Shown: positions 54,470-64,000 of the stretch, piece by piece
Numbering within the stretch: the stretch's first letter is position 1
How the letters are laid out: every line of letters begins with the position of its first letter
Origin: Amphiduros pacificus
Taxonomy: Eukaryota; Annelida; Polychaeta; Phyllodocida; Hesionidae
Assembly: GCA_949316495.1 (NCBI GenBank)
Contig: OX439005.1
Coordinates: forward strand, 40,112,682-40,176,681
Reading direction: 5' to 3'
DNA: 64,000 bases
The notes under the pieces: model-generated
The model's input: the letters and a program-made list of their open reading frames with translations, nothing else
Told to the model about the DNA's origin: nothing
The model's database searches: none
Translations under genes and position numbers: made by a program

Positions 54470-54652
54470 TGGTCCATGTATGAAGATCCATGTGTGTAAG
54501 GTTGTTTCTCATCACTTGGGGCCTTCTACAAGGGTGAGGGCCGAGAAGATTTAAAAAGAAGAGAAAAGAGAAAGAGAGGAGAAACCTAAGGAAAGAAACA
54601 TCATATTAGTCGACAATAATTTAAATAGAGTATAGGGACAAATGGAACGTAC

Positions 54653-57600
54653 CTGAAGGAATGATATGCAGCTTGCCCACCATGCCAAGCCAATGACCAT
54701 CCATACCACCAGGGCGACTCTGTAGGCAGCCAGTCTGTCTGAGTCATCGCCAGTCATTCCTGTGGGACAGATTTGATTGATGGACCTTTAAACATTTAAT
54801 GTAGGGTAACGAGGAAATAAAAATATTTATATTAATTAGAGAGAGGGCAATACTGATGTGTTTTCCTAGGAATATTCCAATATTGAACATGCACCCCCTG
54901 AATGATAAATTATGTTACATTATGATAAATTATTGTCTGGAAGATATTCTATAATAGCTTCAGGGTATACAAGCCTTTTAAGTAAAGTCTGAAATATTAT
55001 CGGAGTTTAATTTTTTTTATGTATGTTTTGGATAATGGATATTATAAATAAGACACGTGTATAGAATCATATGTGAATAACATAATTATTAAATTAAGAA
55101 TACTCTTTTTATCAAAATGATAAAATGTAGACTTTTATACTCTGCTTAAAGTAATAATAACGTTAGATTATGTGTTTGTGACTTCTATCAAAGATTCTGT
55201 ATGACATTTTCAGATATGTTTAATGTAGTTTAGTCAACAAAAGGAAATATCCATGGTTCATATTTTGTGAAAAATGGCATCATGCGAGATTTAATATCTC
55301 ATGTTACATACCGGCAATCAAGTCTCCAAATCCCATTGTTGTCATAGTAACTACGGTAAAATATAGGGCATCTATGTAATGCCAATTTTCAAAAAGACAT
55401 ATCCCAACAGCAGGAATTACCACAATGAGAATTAAGCCAAGCAGAATAGATATAGTAGTTTTGATGTATTTCTCCCTTTTACACCTGACAGATAGGCACG
55501 CAAAATTACTGAGCAACCCACAGAGTGATGTCTTTATTTTGATTCCGAGTCCAGCCAGGAACACTACGTGAAGAGGTATTCCAATGAGAGAATAAATAAT
55601 ACACAGCACTTTACCAAGATATGTTGATGGATATAAATTTCCATATCCTAAAATACAATGATATTGAGAGACATGATATAACAATAATGATACTGTAAAA
55701 CCAGCTTTTATGAAATGTATGAAAAGTTTCATGAGACTTCTAAAAGTACTTGCCAACTGTGGTTAAGATGTGACTTCCAAAAGTACTTACCAACTGTGGT
55801 TAGGATGGAACCTGTGAAGAAAACAGCATTGTTCCATGACCATTTATTGTGATCTGTTATGTTATTTTCTCTCCAAAGTCCATGCTCCTGGCCTCGGACT
55901 ATCATTGGTATCAATTCCTGAAATGCCTCTTGTGTCAAACATGTATTATTACCTAAAAATGACATAATAAACGAATTGAAATAAAATAATAAAACTAAAT
56001 TAAAAATGTTTGTTGATGCAATATGGTGTATTTCCATATGTTCAGTACAATATGGACATGGGAAAGGACCTCCATACCTACTTGAGGTACTGACAAAGAA
56101 GACCTTCAATAGATACCTAAGGTTAGGTAACAGATTCTAGATTCTTTATGGTAAAGCTAAAAAGCTGACATTTATATACCGCTGATTCCAGACAATGTCT
56201 GCTCATAGCGGTTGATAGTAACTGCCCAGGATTCGAACCTAGAACCCCTGGATCTCAGGGCGAATACTCTACCAATTGAGCTATTTCGGCCAGATGGTCG
56301 CTTGAGCGGAGCAAAAAAGAACTGGGGACAGATCATAGTATGCAATTTGAAACACTGGAATTACATTCCTAATGACATTAAGCGAGGAGAAGTGAGTTAG
56401 GAAATGTCTTGCCTAATTACATTGGGAGAAGTGACTCTGGAGAGTGATGACAAGTGAGTCAGTAGATTTCTTGTCTCATGACATCAGGAACAGTGAGTCA
56501 GTACATGTCTTGTCTAATGACATCAGTAGAAGTGAGTCAGTAGATGTCTTGTCTAATGACATCAGTAGAAGTGAGTCAGGAGATGTCTTGTCTAATGACA
56601 TCAGGAGAAGTGAGTCAGGAGATGTCTTGTCTAATGACATCAGGAGAAATGAGTCAGGAGATATCTTGTCTAATGACATCAGGAGTCAGGAGATGTCTTG
56701 TCTAATGACATCAGGAGAAGTGAGTCAGGAGATGTCTTGTCTAATGACATCAGTAGAAGTGAGTCAGTAGATGTCTTGTCTAATGACATCAGTAGAAGTG
56801 AGTCAGTAGATGTCTTGTCTAATGACATCAGTAGAAGTGAGTCAGTAGATGTCTTGTCTAATGACATCAGGAGAATTGAGTCAGTAGATGTCTTGTCTTA
56901 TGACATCAGGAGAAGTGAGTCAGTAGATGTCTTGTCTAATGACATCAGGAGAAGTGAGTCAGGAGATATCTTGTTTAATGACATCAGGAGAAGTGAGTCA
57001 GGAGATGTCTTGTCTAATGACATCAGGAGAAGTGAGTCAGGAGATGTCTTGTCTTATGACATCAGGAGAGTTGCGTCTGGAAATGTCTTGTCTAATGACA
57101 TCAGGAGAAGTGACTCTTGTCTTATGACATCAGGAAAAGTGAGTCAGGAGATGTCTTGTCTAATGACATCAGGAGAAGTGAGTCAGGAGATGTTTTGTCT
57201 AATGACATCAGGAGAAATGAGTCAGGAGATATCTTGTCTAATGACATCAGGAGTCAGGAGATGTCTTGTCTAATGACATCAGGAGAAGTGAGTCAGTAGA
57301 TGTCTTGTCTAATGACATCAGGAGAAGTGAGTCAGTAGATGTCTTGTCTAATGACATCAGGAGAAGTGAGTCAGGAAATGTCTTGTCTAATGACATCAGG
57401 AGAAGTGAGTCAGGAGATATCTTGTTTAATGACATCAGGAGAAGTGAGTCAGGAGATGTCTTGTCTAATGACATCAGGAGAAGTGAGTCAGGAGATGTCT
57501 TGTCTTATGACATCAGGAGAAGTGCGTCTGGAAATGTCTTGTCTAATGACATCAGGAGAAGTGACTCTTGTCTTATGACATCAGGAAAAGTGAGTCAGGA

Positions 57601-60600
57601 GATGTCTTGTCTAATGACATCAGGAGAAGTGAGTCAGGAGATGTTTTGTCTAATGACATCAGGAGAAATGAGTCAGGAGATATCTTGTCTAATGACATCA
57701 TGAGTCAGGAGATGTCTTGTCTAATGACATCAGGAGAAGTGAGTCAGTAGATGTCTTGTCTAATGACATCAGGAGAAGTGAGTCAGTAGATGTCTTGTCT
57801 AATGACATCAGGAGAAGTGAGTCAGGAAATGTCTTGTCTAATGACATCAGGAGAAGTGAGTCAGGAGATATCTTGTTTAATGACATCAGGAGAAGTGAGT
57901 CAGGAGATGTCTTGTCTAATGACATCAGGAGAAGTGAGTCAGGAGATGTCTTGTCTTATGACATCAGGAGTGGTGCGTCTGGAAATGTCTTGTCTAATGA
58001 CATCAGGAGAAGTGACTCTTGTCTTATGACATCAGGAAAAGTGAGTCAGGAGATGTCTTGTCTAATGACATCAGGAGAAGTGAGTCAGGAGATGTTTTGT
58101 CTAATGACATCAGGAGAAATGAGTCAGGAGATATCTTGTCTAATGACATCAGGAGTCAGGAGATGTCTTGTCTAATGACATCAGGAGAAGTGAGTCAGTA
58201 GATGTCTTGTCTAATGACATCAGGAGAAGTGAGTCAGTAGATGTCTTGTCTAATGACATCAGGAGAAGTGAGTCAGGAAATGTCTTGTCTAATGACATCA
58301 GGAGAAGTGAGTCAGGAGATATCTTGTTTAATGACATCAGGAGAAGTGAGTCAGGAGATGTCTTGTCTAATGAAATCAGGAGAAGTGAGTCAGGAGATGT
58401 CTTGTCTTATGACATCAGGAGAAGTGCGTCTGGAAATGTCTTGTCTAATGACATCAGGAGAAGTGACTCTTGTCTTATGACATCAGGAAAAGTGAGTCAG
58501 GAGATGTCTTGTCTAATGACATCAGGAGAAGTGAGTCAGGAGATGTCTTGTCTAATGACATCAGGAGAAATGAGTCAGGAGATATCTTGTCTAATGACAT
58601 CAGGAGTCAGGAGATGTCTTGTCTAATGACATCAGGAGAAGTGAGTCAGTAGATGTCTTGTCTAATGACATCAGGAGAAGTGAGTCAGTAGATGTCTTGT
58701 CTAATGACATCAGGAGAAGTGAGTCAGGAAATGTCTTGTCTAATGACATCAGGAGAAGTGAGTCAGGAGATGTCTTGTCTTATGACATCAGGAGAAGTGC
58801 GTCTGGAAATGTCTTGTCTAATGACATCAGGAGAAGTGAGTCAGGAGATGTCTTGTCTAATGACATCAGGAGAAGTTACTCTTGTCTAATGACATCAGGA
58901 GAAGTTACTCTTGCCTAATGACATCAGGAGAAGTGAGTCAGGAGATGTCTTGTCTAATGACATCAGGAGAAGTGACTCTTGTCTAATGACATCAGGAGAA
59001 GTGACTCTTGTCTAATGACATCAGGAGAAGTGACTCTTGTCTAATGACATCAGGAGAAGCAAGTCAGAAGATGTTTGAAGAGAGTCATGTTACGGAGGGT
59101 TTCAACAGTCAAATGAGCAAACATCGTCTGGTATGAACACAATAAAATACTTGTTTAATAATTTAAATATACTATCATTATTATTATCACAATTTACAAT
59201 AATGTGAAAAACAGGCAAATGCGAAGTTAATCAAAATACTATCAAAAATGCTATTTTGATATTCTAAATCTCGTGTGAAGTTGTCAAAGGAATATGAGAA
59301 TGCCATTTATCTCATGAAAGGCTTATTTCAGCCCCATCAAGGAATCCTACTTCAAAATAACGTATTTTGAAATAGATATGCAGAGTACACAAACATATAG
59401 ATCTAGAAGGCTCCACCAAAGCGCTACGAGCAGACATAGTCTGAAATGGTGCTATATAAATGTTTATTATCATTATTAACTGTAAAACTGAATGTTAATC
59501 GTATGCCAAAGTACATGCCAATATTGGCAGAGGTGTTATAAGACTTACTTAATATGCACCTACCCATGCAGAGTAGCCCAACAAACACATTACACAATAA
59601 CTACCTATTTGTTGTGATTTAGTAAAGTAGGAATTTACGCCTTTGTTGCCAGTCATTTATGATGTCATATTTACATTGTTAATGTGTAACTTTCTCACAC
59701 ATTTTGGATACTTAGTTACAATACAGAGTGGATATGTTCCTAGGACTTCTAGAAAATGGCACTCAACAACGTGATTGATAATAATAATAATGATGATACG
59801 TTGGTGCTTTAATATTCTGCACCTTTAGGTGAACTAGTCTGTCTTAATTATCTTCATCTCCTTATCCAATGGGATTTTTTTCCACATCTTTAATACATTC
59901 CTCCATAATCTTAGATTGGGGGACCATTGTAATGCAAACCTGGGTATCATCAACATATATGTTATAATTCATTACATCATTACATAAGGATTTCATACAA
60001 TCTGTGAAATCTTGAATGATTCTGATCTTGTCTTTGTATCAAATATATTATATCAAACTTCCTGAAAGACAACAAAATAAATCATAATATGTTATTGTTA
60101 TAGAATATTATAATGTTTGATTTGTATTTAAAGATAGAAAAAGTTTTGGATTGTTTAAAAACAGAAATTGTCAATAGCAAGAACTCCACATGCAAAGCAC
60201 ATATGGTTAATGCAAAGTTAGGTGAATGAATCCAATGTTCAAACTTTGAATCCTTCAACCGTGAAACATCCAGTAAAAAGGTTTGTATTATGTTTAATAG
60301 ATCACATAAAATATTTGTACTGCATGCAGAATATATATTTTAAGGTGGCAAAGCACAATACTGAGGACAAAACAGATGTTTAAATGAAAATGTTTATATT
60401 GTTACTTTGTATTTTTAGCTGTATTGTGTTTTATAGTGATTATCTATCTGTAAAACCAGTGACCCTGTGTTAACCCCATGTAAGCATTTTTCTTTGTTGA
60501 AATTGTTGAATTTGACAGAAAATGTTTAATTGTGAAGCTAAATAGTGCAATGCTTTACAGTGAAGCTGACCAGTGAAATGCTTAAATAGTGACGCTCCAT

Positions 60601-60893
60601 TGAGAAATAGTGAAATGCTCAATAATGAAGCTAATAATGAGAAGGTGTGCTTTGTTGTGAAATTTAATAATAAGGTGTATATGGACACAATGCGGTAAAA
60701 CATACAGATTATTTCAAAAAGTCTCATCAAAGACAAGACAAAAGCACTTACTTAGGAAAGCTTTGGTGTAAGCCAGTACTTCATCAATGAGGCGTTGTTC
60801 ATGCTCCTGTTCCACAAATTTAAACATACCAGCGCCCAACACCATGTATAATGTCAAGCCTGTTCCAAGCACTAACAACTTAAGCCATGACAT
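54653..60893 (-). CDS. K2P-C: two-pore-domain potassium channel, 3' end unresolved
   Basis: Read on the minus strand. Exons: 60893-60752 (M1, MSWLKLLVLGTGLTLYMVLG), 55952-55791 (cap with sequon and cysteine NNTC, first pore LTTVG), 55647-55312 (GYGNLYPST, M2, M3, second pore TTMGFGDLIAG) and 54759-54653 (M4, ALVVWMVIGLAWWASCISFL). Phases are 1,1,1 and then 0, the same intron positions as K2P-B. I chose the ATG at 60893 because it gives the same 142-nt first exon as K2P-B; an in-frame ATG at 60953 would add 20 residues. Exon 4 is followed by a good donor (CAG|GTACGT) right after M4, earlier than in A and B, so the cytosolic tail lies in a further exon. One candidate is 54585-54526, whose acceptor TTCCTTAG leads to 19 residues and a TAG, but its content is unconvincing. 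Oddity: methionine occupies the V/I position of the second filter. Intron 1 (4.8 kb) holds the 39-bp satellite. Confidence 0.82.
55744..55815 (-). repeat. Local duplication of the K2P-C exon 2 donor
   Basis: The end of the cap exon with its donor (ACCACAGTTG|GTAAGTAC) is repeated 40 bp further into the intron as ACCACAGTTG|GCAAGTAC. The second copy has GC in place of GT, so it could serve as a weak alternative donor. Confidence 0.8.
56140..56294 (-). mobile_element. tRNA-derived SINE (family 2) with an L2-like 3' tail
   Basis: On the minus strand the head starts GGCCGAAATAGCTCAATTGG (A box) and carries GGTTCGAATCC (B box). It is followed by a short tail (CGCTATGAGCAGACATTGTC ... GCGGTATATAAATG). 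That tail resembles the 3' end of the L2/CR1-like LINE at 45573-46940, so the LINE may have supplied the reverse transcriptase. It lies just upstream of the K2P-C cap exon, in intron 1. Confidence 0.82.
56388..59080. repeat. 39-bp satellite with a 451-bp higher-order repeat
   Basis: The basic unit is 39 bp (ATGACATCAGGAGAAGTGAG ...). From about 57242 twelve monomers (ten of 39, one of 29, one of 32; total 451) repeat as a block; equivalent points fall at 57266, 57717, 58168 and 58619. An earlier block lies 568 bp upstream (451 plus three 39-mers). Most monomers contain TGAGTCA. It fills much of intron 1 of K2P-C. Open frames in it come from 39 being a multiple of three. Confidence 0.98.
59412..59490 (+). 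mobile_element. SINE family 2 tail fragment
   Basis: AGCGCTACGAGCAGACATAG ... GGTGCTATATAAATG followed by TTATTATCATTATT matches the 3' tail of the SINE at 56140-56294 but in the opposite direction; the tRNA head is missing. Confidence 0.65.
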
Positions 60894-60953
60894 GTTTGAA
60901 GATATATATATAGTTTTGCCAAGCACCTCCAAATAATTCCTTACATTTTCCAC

Positions 60954-63062
60954 GGTTCTGCATAGGCAGCTATCAATTACCAGGTAAAAACATTATAATG
61001 AATATTAATTTTGAACAATGGCATCAGATCAATACTCTTTGTACCTATGTACACAAATGGTATTTACTCATCAGATCCTGTATTTGTGCGGTTTCGTGGA
61101 ATAATTTACAATTCACAGGTAGAGATGATTTGAGTTTATACTACTAAATAGCTGCTGGATTGTCTTTTGCTTCCCTATGACAGGGGGTCTCCTTTCACAA
61201 TAAATTAGATAAGTTCAGCGTTAACGTTAGGTTTGGCCTTGATCATCGAGTCCCTCTTGCACCTAATCACAAGCCACACACTTCCTGGTCACCTAAGCCA
61301 CACACTTCCTGGCCATTCCTTTGGATTTAATCAGTTATATTCGATTGCATATTGCACCTTTGATGTGTGCTATGCCAAAAGCATTGATACAATCCAGTGC
61401 AGTATGAAATCTTATAGTTGTGTGTGATACATAGGTATGACCAGGTAACCTGCAGCATGATATACAGATCTGGCTTGATATAATCAATGATGGATGTATC
61501 CTTGTCATAAGATAACTTTGATCCTTCAGCATAGCATGGTTATCCCTGTAATATAGAAGAATGGCCAGATGCACCTGTCGCTTCGTATTAGCACTATTTC
61601 AGTATAATATAATAATCGGGAAAATGTGTAAAATAACATATATTTCCTATATCACAGGTAATGAATACTTATCTGTCACTCAGCGTGCTGGTTTTACTTT
61701 GTTCCAGAAATTAAATATAATCCATCAAACTGGTGTTCCTTATACTTCGAGCCGTATGACTGATACTAGAAACTAGCATCTTTTTATGGACAGAGAAGAA
61801 TTTGATAAGGCCTTCTATGAGTCAGAAAGTTGAGCAAATTTACTTTTCTTTTTTCGCTCGCGTTTGTTTTGCCTTTAGGGCTAGATGTTCGAGGTTTTGA
61901 CTGATTAAGCTGTAAGTCTATGGAGCATACCCCGATTATCGGTCCATGGCGGCCATGTTTTGCCTCAAAATTTCTGCTTTCACCGTCAGATAGCGCTTTC
62001 GTTTGAGAAGTGATTTGTGAGTGCGTGGCAGAGTAGACCTACGAAGATTTTCGTGGATTTTGCCTTGGGTTTTTTTGGCCTTGGGATTTTGCCCTGGGAT
62101 TTTGCAAACTTACGCGAGCTTGATTTTTTTAAATCAACACTTGTTGTGTTTGATCCTTGATGTTGAATAGGATCCAAATGAATATCATTCGATATACTCA
62201 CATATGATCGACGTAATGACTTGTACACGTATGAAATTCAGACGCAATTGCACATTGTGGGACTGGAGAGGCTTTTGAGCCTAGAAACTTCTAATCAAGT
62301 CCAGATGGGAGCTTCAGGTTCTGAGGTTTGTTATGTAAGGCATCCTGGGGTATCCAATTTTGTTTTCTTTTTTAATTATCCATTTAGCTGAAAATATTTT
62401 GTTATTATATTTTTTATATACAATCAAATTATTATATAAAATACTAGATGAAGTATTCAATAGGTCAGATTACATACATCATTTAATCACAGGGAACAAA
62501 ATGGCTGCTGACCCCAACCAGCTGGCTATAGAGGATTGTTTTGGTTTCAAAGAAGGCATGCGCATGTGCAAGAGTCTATGAGCTGTAAAGCTGTATGTTA
62601 ATTATATGCTTATGTGCAACTCCATACATATAAATGAAACTCACAGAGGTAGAAATGTGACTATTTCTCAATACTCAAGCTTTATGTATAGTTGTAACAT
62701 AATGGTATTTATGTTATCTACGTATTTTAGTCATGTGACCTTGACATAGTTGAATTCAAAATTTATGTGCATGCAACATCTCACAACCATTAAAAGTGAA
62801 AAAACATAGACCAATGGCCTTTGAGCTATGCTGATTGTAGCTTTTTTGTAATGTTTTTTTAATATTTTTGGAAAATGCTTCATAAATGATCATTTAAATC
62901 TCTTTCATGAGCAGACTTCAGCAGATAATAATTTTGACCAATCATAATGCATGTTATATAATACATTTGGCCCCAACTTGTTATCCTGATTGTCACTTGC
63001 TAATAATTTATGATATTTCAAAATGACAGCCTTGATAAAAGTACAAAGCCGTCATTTTTTTT
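60954..63062. other. 5' region of K2P-C and repeat-rich spacer
   Basis: The K2P-C promoter should lie just right of 60953. CACACACTTCCTGG is repeated at 61276 and 61299. The rest is R4 and AT-rich sequence without a recognised gene. Confidence 0.45.
62270..62510 (+). repeat. Dispersed repeat R4, copy 2
   Basis: Matches 44490-44870. A neighbouring piece (CGCGTTTGTTTTGCCTTTAG, from 61859) also has an inverted match at 44305-44345 next to copy 1. Confidence 0.75.
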
Positions 63063-63139
63063 ATAACACGGATAGTTCCTTTTTTGACAATGATTGCCGA
63101 CAGGCAATCATTGTCAAAAATAGGAACTATCTGTGTTAT
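63063..63139. mobile_element. Short palindromic element, 36-bp arms
   Basis: ATAACACGGATAGTTCC...TGACAATGATTGCC is followed by a 4-base loop and its near-perfect reverse complement. A half copy (GTAACACGGATGGGTCCTTG) occurs at 23391. This looks like a non-autonomous foldback family. Confidence 0.75.
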
Positions 63140-63582
63140 TCTGTGATCGGTACGATCATGGGACATGCGTAGTCATATCCTGTGGGTTATAATTCGTTTT
63201 TTTATGTGGTCATTATTGTTAAAGCAACTGACGCCACTGTGGAGTGTTCGTCCGTGTGCATGCAAGATTCCAATTTGCGCATGTGCCCGGGCATATGAAT
63301 ACTTAAATAACAGAATTAAACAAAAGAAAAGAAGTGCGTGATGTAAAAGCAGAACATTCAAAACGATGTCATCGTGCTCGCCCATCGTTGCATAAAATTA
63401 TCCCTATAAAATGTTTGGAAATTCTTACCAATCGCTAGAACAAGGAATTTTCAGTAAGTTTAGTTCAAATTTGGTGTAAATCGGACAATTAAAACAGAAA
63501 TGACATGCAAAAGTCTGATTGTTGATTTGCGATAGCGCCTGAGCGATAATAGAGCAACTTACATAATCGAGCTTGGAATATA

Positions 63583-63735
63583 ACAAAACATACCGAGTCG
63601 GGGAAGCTGGGTGAGCGTATTCAGTGAGTTGGTGATGGCGGAGGGATACCCTGAGCCGAAGGCGAAGCGTATCCGTCCGCCATCACCAACGAACTGAATG
63701 CGCTCACACAGCTGACCCGACGAGGCATGTTTTGT
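63583..63735. mobile_element. Palindromic MITE-like (foldback) element
   Basis: The left arm (ACAAAACATACCGAGTCGGG ... GTTGGTGATGGCGGA) pairs with the right arm (TCCGCCATCACCAAC ... GGCATGTTTTGT) over about 60 bp. The loop itself contains smaller inverted repeats (GGATAC/GTATCC, GCCGAAGGC). Non-coding; a partial relative lies at 17276-17355. Confidence 0.82.
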
Positions 63736-64000
63736 TTTTATACCTCAGACAACTACTGTATTTTTTTTTAAATGATACATGAAACAAGATATTTATCATT
63801 AAAAACGTTTTGTAAACAAAGCGTTTTGTAAACAAAGCGCACATTTGACCCGAAAATAGTGCATACAGCCATAGACTGGTTGCCGCCCTCTGTGTATACA
63901 CGATGTTCTTGACACTCGGTGGGGGACCAGTCTAAAGATGGCCGACGGAAAATAGTTCACACCTAATGAATACGCTACGAATGCTCGGCATGCTCGCTGG

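Noticed and set aside
54180-54554. MYVC and HTYI repeat proteins
   Set aside because: Translations of the (GTAT)n microsatellite.
54526-54585. Last exon of K2P-C (VSPLFLFSLLF...)
   Set aside because: The acceptor and phase fit, but the peptide is a translated pyrimidine-rich stretch; kept only as a possibility.
56444-58926. Long repetitive open frames (SNDIRRSESGDVL-type repeats) on both strands
   Set aside because: They run through the 39-bp satellite; 39 is divisible by three and frames shift at each 451-bp block. No start context, no conserved domain.
61986-62228. 80-residue basic frame on the minus strand
   Set aside because: Adjoins repeat R4, has no recognisable domain and lacks exon signals.

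Overview
This is animal nuclear DNA: AT-rich, with spliced genes, long introns, LINEs, tRNA-derived SINEs, MITEs and several satellite arrays. A lophotrochozoan, most likely a mollusc, fits best. The reason is a SINE family whose 3' domain (CACGAAATGACTGAAA... followed by a CAAA-rich tail) resembles, from memory, SINEs common in mollusc genomes. That assignment is inference.

I could rebuild six host genes from splice sites, reading phase and protein motifs. Three are two-pore-domain (K2P) potassium channels of TALK/TASK-2 type. K2P-A (951-16447, +) and K2P-B (26001-30727, +) lie in tandem; K2P-C (about 54653-60893, -) is inverted at the far end. Two are cytosolic sulfotransferases on the minus strand between A and B: SULT-1 (18351-19698) and SULT-2 (20632-22659), each with two exons and the same phase-1 intron inside the PAPS loop. 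The sixth, on the minus strand at 33328-37864 (possible extra 5' exon at 39849-39869), is an eight-exon S-adenosylmethionine-dependent carboxyl methyltransferase of the SABATH type, a family best known from plants. The sulfotransferases and the methyltransferase both modify small molecules; no functional link with the channels is visible.

Layout: 1-16.5 kb K2P-A, whose 13.6-kb first intron holds a nearly complete LINE (2866-7020), a full SINE with a 14-bp target-site duplication, a MITE and about 61 copies of a 67-bp satellite. 16.5-18.3 kb: spacer with a foldback element. 18.3-22.7 kb: sulfotransferase pair. 22.7-26 kb: spacer with a SINE. 26-31.6 kb: K2P-B with 18-, 20- and 45-bp tandem arrays in and just after it. 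32.4-32.7 kb: LINE relic. 33.3-39.9 kb: SABATH gene. 38.3-53.1 kb: repeat-rich zone with a large imperfect inverted repeat, a 5'-truncated L2/CR1-like LINE and duplicated dispersed repeats. 54.2-61 kb: K2P-C, whose first intron carries a 2.7-kb satellite with an exact 451-bp higher-order repeat full of TGAGTCA motifs. 61-64 kb: spacer with two palindromic MITE-like elements.

Most interesting points: the animal SABATH gene; the three-member K2P cluster with shared intron phases; satellites that appear to have grown out of a gene's own splice junction (SULT-2) or against a MITE (67-bp array); and the AP-1-like satellite in K2P-C. No bacterial-style defence or other wholly new system was seen.
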